Origin: Zanthoxylum bungeanum
Taxonomy: Eukaryota; Streptophyta; Magnoliopsida; Sapindales; Rutaceae
DNA length: 64,000 nucleotides
Direction of reading: 5' to 3'
Assembly: GCA_019454045.1 (NCBI GenBank)
Contig: SKCR01018432.1
Span: 124,001-188,000, forward strand
Positions 46,276 through 56,611 of this stretch are shown here, piece after piece; positions within the stretch are counted from its first letter, which is position 1, and every line of letters begins with the position of its first letter. A program made the translations under genes and the position numbers. A model generated the notes under the pieces. It had not been told where the DNA came from and did not search any database. It saw nothing but the letters and a program-made list of their open reading frames with translations.

Positions 46276-47119
46276 AAAAGCGGTAATGAGATCAACAAAA
46301 ATATTGGAGTCAAGGCAATTGTTGAGGAAGTTCAAAAAGAAAGCAGCAAAACAGATCCACAAATGGAGGAAAGAGAAGCAAAAGCAAATGATCGAGAAAG
46401 ATTCACTCTATCTCCACCCTTTCCACAGCGTCTCCAGAAAAACAAATTAGACAAGCAGTTTGCTCGATTTTGGAGATCTTCAAAAAACTGCATATCAACA
46501 TTCCATTTGCAAAAGAATGTAGCGCCATCATTCAGTGGAAGCTTCCCCCAAAGTTGAAAGATCCTGGCAGTTTTACCATTCCTTGCACCATATGAGAACA
46601 TTACTTCGGTAAGGCTTTGTGTGATTTAGGAGCTAGTGTTAATTTGATGCTTTTTTCGATTTACAGGAAACTGTAAATTGGAGAAGCAATTCCCACCTCA
46701 GTCTCTCTGCAACTTACTGATAGATCGCTCACATTTTCGAGAGGTGTATTTGAAGATGTGCTGGTCAAAGTCGACAAACTCATTCTCCCAGCAAACTTTA
46801 TTATCCTTGACATGGAGAAAGATGAACATGTGCCCATCATCCTTGGGAGACAATTCTTGGCTACAGGTCGAACCATTATTGATGTACAAAAAGGAGAAAT
46901 TACCATGAGGGTACAGGACGAAGAAGTAAAATTCAATGTTTTCAAAGCCATGGAATTTCTGAATGATGAAAAAAAGGAGGAATGTTTCAGACTTGATGTG
47001 ATAGATGGTACCGTCCAGAACTCAAATGAAAAGCAAAGTTCAACTGACAAACTTAAAGCATGTCATCTGCTTGAAGATAAAGCGTACTGCACATTGAACA
47101 AGTTAAATCTTGAACTGTA
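46276..47119 (+). pseudogene. Athila gag C-terminus and protease (element E)
   Basis: Recognisable words are SPPFPQRLQKNKLDKQFARF, then after a deletion of about 100 bases relative to D near 46516, a KLPPKLKDPGSF-like stretch, a CDLGAS-like region around 46620 and, in frame from 46758, VPIILGRQFLATGRTIIDV and MRVQDEEVKFNVFKAMEF. Several stops and shifts occur. It ends at the same point before reverse transcriptase as in D. Confidence 0.85.
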
Positions 47120-47490
47120 AGCAATTGAAGAGAAACGGTACCACCAACTCAACAAATTGGAGGAATTTCACATAAAACCTTTTGAGAATGCCAAACTTTA
47201 TAAAGAAAAGGCCAAGAAGAGACATGATGAGAAATTAGTGCGCATATAATTAGAACCGGGGTAGCGGGTATTGTTTAGCAAATCAAGGTTGAAAATTTTC
47301 CCTGGGAGGTTAAAATCACGGTGGTCAGGTCCGTTCTTAATCACCTAAGTTTTAGCAGATAGAGCCGTTGAGTTACATGATCCCAACTCCAATAAAACAT
47401 TCAAGGTTAAAAGCAAGCGTGTTAAACACTACTGGGAAGAATCATTTGAGCGACAAAAAGAAAGTGTCACACTTTTAAATTCAGCCTAAC
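47120..47490 (+). pseudogene. Integrase C-terminal remnant (element E)
   Basis: Text equivalent to D 38375-38690: NAKLYKEKAKKRHDEKLVRI, then stop, LKSRWSGPF, NKTFKVKSKRVKHYWEESF. The zinc finger and catalytic core are absent, with the same junction to the protease end as in D. Confidence 0.85.
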
Positions 47491-47613
47491 ATTCAAGCAG
47501 TCTTGTCTAGCTGACGAAGTTAAATTTAGCGCTAGTAGGGAGGCAACCCATGCAATTTGTGTATATATTCGGGTTTGGTGTGTTTAATTTTATAGGTAAA
47601 GTCACATTTCAGG

Positions 47614-48162
47614 ATGGTAGAAGTTCTCGCAAATCTTCACAAGCAATGTCTTTCTCTCCCTAAAAACTCTTTGATGAAAGTCTACAAAGCTCGCATGGAA
47701 CGAATGAGACTTCTGACGATCAAAGGTATTCCTAATGACATTCGTGGGTTAATTGAAGCACGAGTCTGATTGGCAGGTGAGTCTTTTGACTCTTTTATTT
47801 CATATATGTCTGGTTTAGGAAAAAACACATATGCTAAGAAAAGAAGAGCTAAAAGAATGGGTGTTTGCTATAAATGTGCACGCATGACATGTAATACTCG
47901 TTGTCATTCTTTAGGAATGGTGTCTGATAACCATGAAGATAAAATTAAATTCATTAGGGATGGCTTGAGTAAGGAGTCTTTGGATGACATATCATTGACT
48001 CTTGAGACGCATCCCAGTGGATATGTGCATCACGCAATTAACATGTTATATACACAATTTCGAAAAGAAAGACAACATTTAAGTCTCGGGAATCTGACTT
48101 AAAAATACCATGTTTGCCAATTTAAAAGAAAATTGGATGGGACGCTTTTCCCTGACGCATAG
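47614..48162 (+). pseudogene. Extra ORF 1 of element E: basic arm plus Cys cluster
   Basis: This copy spans exactly 183 codons from ATG 47614 to TAG 48160-48162, with no indel. The ATG directly follows an acceptor-like ACATTTCAG (AG 47611-47612). Two in-frame stops, TGA at 47767 and TAA at 48100, stand where D has CGA and CAA. The cluster is complete here (codons 47866-47904): C-x2-C-x4-C-x3-C, with TYAKKRRAKRMGV just before it. The C-terminal part reads KFIRDGLSKESLDDISLTLE. Its position after integrase equals the envelope-like slot of some Athila elements, but there is no membrane segment or signal peptide. A nucleic-acid-binding role is an inference only. Confidence 0.6.
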
Positions 48163-48427
48163 ATGTTAATCAAGTCGTTACTTCTTGGAAATATTATTAT
48201 CTCTTTGTCTTTATCTAATAATTGTGATTTGTTTTGTTATTTAATTTTATTTTCTCCGACAGGATCCAAACTTTTTGACTTTCATGATATATTTTACTGT
48301 GTAGTTAATAATTGTCTTTTGGCATATACTAGTGCTATTATTACTCACCCTTTTTTAGGTTCTATAAATTCAGCTCGTTATTACACTCTTGAAGCCATCC
48401 AGATTTGAGAAAGAAATACACAAAAAA

Positions 48428-49080
48428 AGGGAATTAACTTCAATAAGACGAGTTGTAAACATCTGTGTGTTTTGCGGTACTAGTGTTGGATCTAAACCAG
48501 AGTACGTTGAGGCAGCACATGAATTGGGTAGAGTCATAGCTGAAAGGAATATGCACCTAGTATATGGCGGTGGCAATCTTGGACTAATGAGGTACGTTTC
48601 AAGGGCTATACAAGAAATAGGTAGTCAAGTTCTAGGAATCATCCCAAAACCTTTAGCAGAGGCGAATCTTATAGGACCATCAAATGGAGAAGAAATTATC
48701 GTGCCAGGTATGTCTGAGTGACTGGTTGAAATGATTAATTGTGCTATGCTTTTATTGTTTTGCTATGTGGTTTTGGCACGATGGAGGAAATTTTTAGAGT
48801 GATATCTTGGGCGAACTTGAACATACACCAGAAACCAATTGAACTGTTTAACTTTGATGGATTTTATGATTTTCTTTGTGCGTTTCTTGATGACGTCTGG
48901 AGAAATTGGTTCGTGTCAAAACCTATAAAAGATATCCTCTTCACTGCCAGAACTGCCCATGATTTAATTGACCAATTTTTAGCCTTTGAACCACAAATTG
49001 ACCCTATCCTTTCCAAGATAAACTGGTCTGATAATGATCGTGGTAAGAAGCATCGAATCAATCTGGATCTTAACCTTTAA
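48428..49080 (+). pseudogene. LOG-like: Captured LOG homologue (element E)
   Basis: Second copy of the LOG gene, co-linear with D 39674-40326 over 218 codons. The start is AGG (48428) where D has ATG. Then NICVFCGTSVGSKPEYVEAA, LVYGGGNLGLM and VLGIIPKPLAE are open to a TGA at 48719 (CGA in D). A one-base loss near 48745 shifts the frame, and from there GFGTMEEIFRVISWANLNIH and GFYDFLCAFLDD follow. The PGG part of the signature has become LLCG, but GFGTMEE is better kept than in D. The tail is in frame here: INWSDNDRGKKHRINLDLNL then stop. By eye about three quarters of residues agree with D. An upstream acceptor-like CCCTTTTTTAG (AG 48357-48358) is conserved. Confidence 0.92.
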
Positions 49081-50331
49081 TTTTCTTTTTAGACGTAGAT
49101 TACCATATAACCAGGTACGATCCTCTAAATTCTTCTTCTACTTTTTTAGACATTGGGGAGAATGTCTCAATTAGGTTTGGGGGAGGGGAATAGTTGATTA
49201 GTATCTTATTTTTATTTTTTTCATTGTGTTGTTTTTTCTTGGTTTTTTGTCAAAAATTTTCAAAAAAATTCAAAAAAAATTAAATTCAAAAAAATATTTT
49301 GTTTTTGTGTTTTTAATCTGACTAATTAGGTGAAATTGGTGTGAGATAGCTGTGTAAGGAATTTCCACTCCTGAGACGTCTCAACCTATTTCGTAACAAG
49401 TTAATTGTTTTTATTTCTTTTTGAATTATTTAATTTGTGAATTCTCCATAAAACTGATTAAATTAGATCTTCATATGCTCAGTTGACAGGTATTATCAAC
49501 ATGCATCGTAACATACGAACATGGGTTGTAATTGAAAAGTTTGTAATATTCAGTGCTCTAGTTTAATTGGAGGAAACATCTAAAAAAGCGATGGAATAAA
49601 AAAAATTATATTTATTAATAAAAAAATCTGAGATCCGAGTAATTAAGTTCGTAAAGGTGTTTCAACACCTAGTGCCATAAAACCAACTGGTTTGGGAGTC
49701 AACCCAATGCTCGCTACATGGATTAAGATGTTATATATAAAAAAAAAATAGATATCTGAAATCCGAGTAATTACGTCTGTAAGAGTGTCTTAAGTCACTA
49801 GCCCAAAACTCGCTAAATGGATTGAAGATATTGTAAATAAAAAAAAAGCCATTGCTAAAAAAAGGTGTGAATTCTGATATAACTTTAGGACAAAAATATT
49901 ACTCTCTTTTCAACTACACTTATGAATATTGTAGGCACAATGATTTGATTAATACCTTGTTGGTTGTGTATATGGAGAATGGTAAAAATAATTAGAGAAT
50001 TTACTTATTTGGTAATTTAGAAAGAAAGAAAACAACTACTAACTTGGATAAGAAGTTTCACTTGTTTAGTCACTAACTTGTTTATTCTCTTTTATTTTGC
50101 CTTTTTGCTTTTGTGTGCATTAGATTGACGTTTGTGGGTATCGTCACTGTAAGCCCTCACGAGACTACAACTCATCCACTAGGGACAACTAGGGGTTTAA
50201 AGGCTTGTTGCATACGCTAAATGCAACTATGATCCATACGAAAGTGGCTTAATTTAAATTTACTTTAAAGTTGTTTATTGTTTTTTATTTTATTTTGCTC
50301 GAGGACTAGCAAAATGTTAGGTTTGGGGGTG
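49081..50331 (+). other. Element E 3' untranslated region and polypurine tract
   Basis: Equivalent to D 40327-41638: GACATTGGGGAGAATGTCTC, GGTTTGGGGGAGGGG, degraded direct repeats and the CACGAGACTACAACTC block, ending in GTTTGGGGGTG (50321-50331). No gene. Confidence 0.8.
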
Positions 50332-52080
50332 TGATAAGCGGTAAATGTATCAAATTTATCGTCCATTTGACTAAATATTTTGTATAGTTTCTTGAGTTTT
50401 GTGAATATTTTGATGTGTTTTGTGTATTTTGTAGATAAATAAGGTTTCAGGACTGACTGGAATCAAATCGGGGCCAAGACAGTGAAAAACGGACAAAAAT
50501 GGCAAAATTGTCATTTTCGCGTCGCGACAGCTAATGTGCGTCTAACACGTGTCAAGATCAAAGAAACTTGCTATCATATACTCTTGCTAACATGTTCCTG
50601 CCACATGTCAACATCCCAGCAAATCTACTAACATGCGCCGGACACGTGTCATCATCACAAACTGCCGACACTCATTAGTGACACGCTTCATTGCTTACGC
50701 CAGCATGACGTCAGCATCGCGACGCACACAACCTCATATGTCGCGACACCGAGCCAATAATTCTACCGACAGCCACGTGTCATCATCTCAGGAAGCCCCT
50801 GCCATGCGTCACAAATCAATGGCGCGTCGCGACGTGGGGACCAAATTTTTCCCTATAAATTAAGGCCGAAATCAGAATTCCAATTCATACATTCTTCTGG
50901 GGATTTCCTTAAGAATACGAAGAAGATTGTATCTTGTTTATTTATTTACAGCTTTTTGTATTTAATTTTTATTTTACTTTTCAGTCTTTATTTTACTTTT
51001 CATTATGAGGAGGTAACTCCCCTCTGCTGGGGTGAAGGGTAAAGCTTTTATTACTAATATTTAGATTAATCTCCATTAATTATAATATAATAACTATTTC
51101 AAAACCTGACTTAATAGGATACCGCCTTTATGGTCGGTTAGAATTAATCATAAATTTGACTTAATCAGGATACCGCCTATATGGTTGGTTGGTAATGTCA
51201 TGCAAAGTTTATATATTATAATAAGGATATATCTAAATTAGAAGTAATAATAATGGATCCTCTAACCCCAACATTTTATTTTATCGTTAATTTATCTATT
51301 TAATTTCCAGCTTTTACTTTATGTCATTTACTTTATTTATGTCTTTATTATTCTTAGATATGTGTGGTAACTATACCCTGTATCTAGGGTTGTGATGAAT
51401 TCCAATATCACCGGTTATAAGTGGTAATTTTATGTTTTGGGTAATATAAAGGTTTATTTATTGAGCCTTAGTCTTAATACTTATTGTTAACTGGCCATTA
51501 ATAAGATTGATTTGGGAAACTTAAAATGAACTTGGAAAAGGGATTTTAGGTTTCAGCCTTAGACTCAATAGCTCACGGTCTCACTTAAGGATAGATAACC
51601 CTTAATAGATTTCCTTACAGGATATGAATATACCTGTCGGGTGGGGGTAGCCATAATTGGAACTTAATTTTAATGAATTCAGGTAACTTGGTTAATATAA
51701 GAATATGATTAATTGGGTTATACTGCGTGTTTGCATCTGACCATCGGAAGAGTCTTTTGCATAATTTCGTGTTCCAGGTTAATAAACCAATATATTATAT
51801 ATTCATGGGTAATCACTTCATCTTTAAAAGATATTGGAATGATTCAAAACCCTAAATAGTTTCTTAATATTAAATTTTCCTTTAATTTACTTTCGTTCTA
51901 TTTTATTTACTTGTTTTCTGACAAAAATCACCAGCCAATCAACAATCAATCTATTAGATACTCATAAACATTTAACGTCATAAATTAATAGGTAAGGTAT
52001 TAAGTCCTCGGGGGATCGATACATTTTATACTACTTGAGCGATACATGCGCTTGCGTAACATGAGTGATTTCACCGATCA
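50332..52080 (+). repeat. Element E 3' LTR (second Athila LTR subtype)
   Basis: It starts TGATAAGCGG and ends GATTTCACCGATCA (1,749 bp). Its U3 between about 50440 and 50850 is unrelated to that of D and carries TCGCGA and ACACGTGT palindromes. R-U5, from the TATA box onward, aligns with D. The ACCGCC hairpins are at 51119-51195. Confidence 0.92.
50854..50861 (+). promoter_or_regulatory. TATA box of element E 3' LTR
   Basis: TATAAATT in the context TTTTTCCCTATAAATTAAGG, at the place equivalent to TATAAATA of D. Confidence 0.65.
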
Positions 52081-52712
52081 AATCCCATATCTTAACGGTA
52101 TATTTGCTGTCTTACGGTTACCAAAATTGTACCGTTATAAGATCTTATCTATGTACGTTGATTGGGATAACTCAATCAGCTTCCTTTCTCTATCTCTATA
52201 GAGTTTTATCCCTAAAATATAGGAAGCTTCTCCCCAGTCCTTCATGGATAAAAATTCTTACAGAGGTAAATTTTGACGCCTTGTATCATCCCTATATCAT
52301 TCCCAATGATTAGAATGTCGTCAACATAGAGGACTAAAAATACCACCATGCTCCCACTTGCCTTCTGATGCACACATGATTCTTCTAAATTCTTGAGAAG
52401 ACCAGACAATCTAATAATCTCGTCGAATCGAAAATTCCAACTTCGTGAAGCTTGTTTAAGTCCATAAATGGACTTCTTAAGCTTACATACCATACCCGAG
52501 TTCTCGCTTGACGTAAAATCCTCCGGCTTTTCCATATAGATTTCTTCATCAAGAAATCCATTTATAAAAGCCGTTTTGACATCAATTTGCCAAATCTCGG
52601 AATCATGATAAGCATCTATAGAAAGCAAAATCCTAATAGACTTAAACATTGCTACTGGCGAAAAAATTTCATTGTAGTCGACGCCAGGTCGCTGCGTGTA
52701 ACCTTTTGCTAC
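52081..52712 (-). pseudogene. Copia reverse transcriptase part (fragment F)
   Basis: Read right to left: VAKGYTQRPGVDYNEIFSPV, IWQIDVKTAFINGFLDEEIY, GLKQASRSWNFRFDEII and the intact catalytic LYVDDILIIGND (about 52300-52320), all in one 157-residue open frame (52242-52715). After a frameshift near 52240 the text continues with a DWGEASYILGIK stretch and ELSQSTYIDKI-like words to the fragment edge. It polymerises cDNA in the full element. The N-terminal end is destroyed by a foreign insert. Confidence 0.9.
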
Positions 52713-52876
52713 CACTCAGGCGGAATGCTTTTTCTTCTCATTTCATTTCCTCTCTGAAAGCTGCCCTGGGATGGGGACAGGATTGGGAAAGGCCAGATCT
52801 GGAGTTCAGAGGTCTCCATTTCATTTGGTAGGCGAAGAACCAGAACCGACAAAATGATTCAACTGGAGGAAAGACA
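52713..52876 (+). other. 164-bp foreign insert in reverse transcriptase of fragment F
   Basis: On the minus strand the codons for GKVET (ending at 52877) and VAKGY (starting at 52712) should be separated by only about five codons. Instead 164 bases of more GC-rich unrelated sequence are present. No target-site duplication or element ends are visible. The origin is not recognised. Confidence 0.6.
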
Positions 52877-53660
52877 GGTTTCAACCTTTCCATCAGGCCC
52901 GCGCTTCCTCTTGTAAAACCCATTTACAACTAATAGGAACAATTCCTTCGGGAAGCGAAACGAAGTCCCAAACTTGATTCTCATGCACTGAGTCTAAATC
53001 AGATTTTATGGCATTTTTCGAATTCACGTAGTCGATGTCTAACATCGATTCTCTATAGGTAAAAGGGTCAGTCTCTTCAACTAATAGAATATTGAGACTC
53101 TTTTCTTGTATTAAATACAAGCGTTCAGGAGGTCTAGATACCCTTTGTGAAGTATGGAGTGTGTGTGTTGAAGGTTCTTCATCTACTTGAACTTCTTGTT
53201 CCTCTATTGGTTCATTTTTTTCAGGTTGGACTTCATCAAGTTCAACATGTCTATGATTACCACCTTCTGAAAAAAATTCTACCTCTAGAAATTTTACGAA
53301 GTGAGCTACGAACACATCTCGATGCTTGGTATCATAGAACATATATCCCTTCATATTCGAATGATATCTAACAAACCTAAACTTTTTCCCTCGAGGCGAA
53401 AGCTTATCTTGCTGAGCCATCCTGACATAGGCAGGACAACCCAAAACCTTAACATAATTAAGATTTGGTTTCCTACGGGTCCATATCTCATATGGAGTCT
53501 TAGGAACAAATTTTGAATGAATCTTATTCAAAAGATGTGCAACTATTAAAAGAGAGTAGCCCCATAAGTAATAGGGCAAATCTATAAAACTCAACATAGA
53601 TCAGACCATATCCAATAAAGTCCGATTTCTCCTCTCAGACACTTCATTGTGTTGTGGAGT
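52877..53660 (-). pseudogene. Copia integrase C-terminus and linker to reverse transcriptase (fragment F)
   Basis: The 234-residue frame 52893-53597 contains LPYYLWGYSLLIVAHLLNKI, TPYEIWTRRKPNLNYVKVLG and KKFRFVRYHSNMKGYMFYD, the normal C-terminal integrase words of copia. An acidic linker (EKNEPIEEQEVQVDEEPS) leads to the start of reverse transcriptase (VWDFVSLPEGIVPISCKWV). A one-base insertion near 52912 shifts the frame after KWV. The catalytic Glu neighbourhood (about 53620-53650) is in a different frame with a stop. Confidence 0.87.
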
Positions 53661-54290
53661 ACCTGGAGGAGTATATTGAGTGAGAATCCCATTCTTCTTT
53701 TATATAAACCATGAACTCACTGCTCATATATTCGCCACCTCGATTAGATCAAAGGCATTTAATATATTGACCAGTCTGTTTTTCTACTTCTCTATGGAAC
53801 TCTTTAAACTTTTCAAAGGTTTCCAATTTATGTCTCGTCATATCGACATAACCGTACCGTGACAGATCATCGATAAAGGTAACGAAGTATAAATAACCAT
53901 TGTGAGTAGTTTGACTTAATGGACCACACACATCAGAATGTATGAGTTCCAGTAAGTTAGTGGTGTGGTGTCCAACACCAGAAAATGAGGCTTTGGTCAT
54001 CTTACCTTGAATACGTGATTCACAAGTTGGATAGGGTTCAATGGTGAGATATGCTATAAAACCATTCCTAACAAATTGGGTAAGGCATTTCACGCCAATA
54101 TGACCTAGCGTCATATGCCAAAGTTCAGTATTATTAACTACAGGTAAACTATGTTTATCAATCCTAGTATTCAAAATATCTCTAGAAGTATGCAATATGT
54201 AATGACCATTCTCATTTGGACAACAAATGATCTGAATATTATGTTTATCATATAAATACAAAGAATAATTCTAAATATTAACATGATAAC
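53661..54290 (-). pseudogene. Copia gag-pre-integrase and integrase core (fragment F)
   Basis: The 170-residue frame 53749-54261 has ELWHMTLGHIGVKCL (HH part of the zinc finger), LLELIHSDVCGPL and YFVTFIDDLSRYGYVDM with the first two catalytic Asp residues. The second zinc Cys is lost: CESR stands where CESC is expected. Element text ends near 54290, before protease and gag. Confidence 0.87.
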
Positions 54291-54547
54291 TGACACACTC
54301 GAAAAGTGGTCTTGTACTCCTAAGAATAAGAGTGTCGAAGTAATAAAATAACCTAGTAAGTCCGGGATAGATCCACAGAGAAGAGATTTAGCAAAATAGA
54401 ATGATGAGCAGTGCGAAAAAGAAAAGTTTGCTTTGTTGAAGTAGTTGGAGACTTTTAGATTTGGAATGCAATAATAAAATGAAATGCTGGAGTTAGGGGA
54501 TCCACTTTTGATCCTTTGAACTCTGAAATCTCGCTTAATTATAATAT
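54291..54547 (-). other. Short LTR-end-like fragment
   Basis: On the minus strand it contains GTGGATCTATCCCGGACTTACTAGG-like text (shown here in part: CCCGGACTTACTAGG) resembling the U5 end of another gypsy LTR. It is too short to assign. Confidence 0.25.
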
Positions 54548-56611
54548 TGACCGGCGTAATCACAAGCGTATAACACAAGCGCACGTATCGTTCAAGTAGT
54601 ATAAAAAGTATCGATCCCACGAGGACTTAATACCTAAGCTATTAATTTATGAAGCCAAATATTTACAAGTATCTAACGGATTGATTGTTTTGATTGGATG
54701 GTGACTTTAACTTAAAACAGAAAATAAAATTATGCAAAAGAAAATTGAGGAAAATTCAATATTATTAAACTATCCAGGGTTGTGAATCTTTCCAATATCT
54801 TTTAAAAAGATGAAGTGGTTATTTTACGTTTGTGTAATATATCGGTTTAGTAACCTGAACACGAAATTATGCAAAAGCCTCTTCCGATGGTCAAATACAA
54901 ATACCCAGTATAACTTTATTAATCATATTCCTATGTCAACCAAGTTACCTAAATTCATTAAGATTAAGTTCCAATTATGATTACCCCCGCCCGACAGGTA
55001 TATTCTTATCATGGTAGGAAATCTATTAAAGGTTATCTATCCTCAAGGAAGATCGTGGGCTATTGAGTCTAATGTCATAAACCTAAAATCCATTTTCCAA
55101 GTTCATTTTAAGTTTACCAAATTAATCTTATTAATGGCTAGTTAACAAGAAGCATTAAGCTTAAGACTCAATAAATAAACCTTTATATAACCTAAACAGT
55201 AAATTAACCCCTTATAAACCGGTGATATTGGAATTCATCACAACCTTAGATAATGGGCTTAGTTACGACACATATCTAAGGCTAAGAAAAGCTTAAATAA
55301 AATAAAAGACATAAAGTAAATGTTGGAAAGTAAATGCGGAAAAGTAAATACTGAAAAGTAAATGCTGAAAAGTAAATATTGAAATGTAAAAAAAGTAAAT
55401 GCTGAAAAGTAAATACTGAAAAGTAAATGCTGAAAAGTAAATGCTGGAAATTAAAAATGTTAGAGTAAAAAGATTCACTTTTATCACTACTATTTTAGAT
55501 ATCTCCTTTATTATAATATATAAACTTTGCGTGATAATTACCAACCAGCCATATAGGCGGTATCCTGATTAAGTCAAATTAATAATTAATTACCAACCGA
55601 CCAACCAGGCGGTATACTCATTAAGTCAGGTTTAAAACCAATTTCAATAATTACCAACCGACCATAAGGCGGTATCCTCATTAAGTCAGGTTTTAAATAG
55701 TTTATATATTATAATTAAGGGAGATTAATCTAAATATTAGTAATAAAAGATTTACCTTTTACCCCAGCAAGGGGGAGTTACCTCATCATTACTGAAAAGT
55801 AAAAACTGAAAAGTAAAGAAAGGAAAATACTATTGCGTAAAAGTAAATTGCAGGAAGTAAAGACTGAAAAGTAAAGAAAAGAAAGTGCAAATACGAAAAT
55901 TAATTACTGAAAGCTGTAAATAAACAAACAAGATACAATCTTTTTAGTATTCTTAAGGAATTACATAGAAGAAAGAATATATTCAATTCTGAAATTTTGG
56001 CCTCTATTTATAGGGAAAAATTGGCTTGCGCGTCGCGACGCGTGAAGTGTGCTTGTGTCGCGACGCGCTGTAGATCTTGGACGCGTGGCTTTCCCTTTTA
56101 CTGAGATGGTGACACGTGGCAGAGCTGAATAATTAACTCAATAATTGTGCTGACATGGCGACCACTGAATTATTGTGCTGACGTCATTGATGATATGGTG
56201 ATGATGATTGTTGGTAGCATGTGATGATGACACGTGTCCGGTGCACGTTAGCATGATTTGCTGTGATGTTGACACGTGACAGGCGCATGTTAACAGATTC
56301 GGCGCATGTTAACAAACAGTGCACGTTAGCATGGCGCACATTAGCAAGGCGTATTTTAGCAAATCTTCTCTGATTGTGACATGTACCTTGGCGCACGTTA
56401 GCAGACTTCGGTGCACGTTAGCGGTCGCGACGCGCCAAATGACAGTTTTGCTCTTTTTGTCCAATTTTCACTGTTTTGGCCCTGATTTGATTTCAGAGAG
56501 TCCTGAAACTTTATTTATCTACAAAATACCACAAAACACATCAAAATATTCACAAAACTCAAGAAACTATACAAAATATTAGATCAAAGGAGTGGGAAAT
56601 AATGATCTATT
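54548..56611 (-). repeat. Reverse Athila LTR G (subtype of E), cut by element H
   Basis: It begins on the plus strand with TGACCGGCGTAATC, the reverse complement of the LTR end of D, and runs to text equivalent to the first 30 bases of E's LTR, where H is inserted. The U3 is of the E subtype with TCGCGACGCG motifs at 56030-56070 and 56425. No primer site adjoins, so it is a solo LTR or a 3' LTR. Confidence 0.9.
56006..56013 (-). promoter_or_regulatory. TATA box of reverse LTR G
   Basis: On the minus strand CTATAAAT in the context TTTTTCCCTATAAATAGAGG, matching E at 50853. Confidence 0.65.

Larger units (their letters stand above)
46276..52080 (+). mobile_element. Athila-lineage element E with LOG gene, 5' truncated
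   Basis: The match to element D starts abruptly at AAAAGCGGTA (46276), within the gag C-terminus, so the 5' LTR, primer site and most of gag are lost. The rest is co-linear with D: protease, integrase C-terminus, Cys-cluster ORF, LOG ORF, 3' UTR, polypurine tract and 3' LTR. Coding parts are clearly diverged from D, so this is an independent family member and not a recent local duplication. It shares D's deletion of reverse transcriptase, RNase H and integrase core. No TSD can be checked. Confidence 0.92.
52081..54290 (-). mobile_element. Ty1/copia fragment F, minus strand
   Basis: The minus strand reads integrase, linker, then reverse transcriptase. Gag, protease, RNase H and both LTRs are missing. 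It abuts the end of element E's LTR exactly at 52080/52081, which suggests that E inserted here or that a deletion joined them. Coding quality is better than in copia elements A and H. Confidence 0.88.

Noticed and set aside
47614..48162. Extra ORF 1 as an envelope-like gene
   Set aside because: No signal peptide, no membrane segment and a basic, Cys-containing sequence; only the position fits an envelope.
50633..50863. 76-codon plus-strand frame in the LTR of E
   Set aside because: It is inside U3, upstream of the TATA box, made of CACGTGTCATCATC-type words, and is not kept in LTR G.
33841..52080. D and E as a simple recent segmental duplication
   Set aside because: D has its own TSD, E is truncated within gag, LTR U3 regions differ, and coding parts are clearly diverged.
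52713..52876. Ribosomal RNA fragment, suggested by the word ATTCCGCCTGAGT
   Set aside because: The match is only a short word that I cannot extend on either side.
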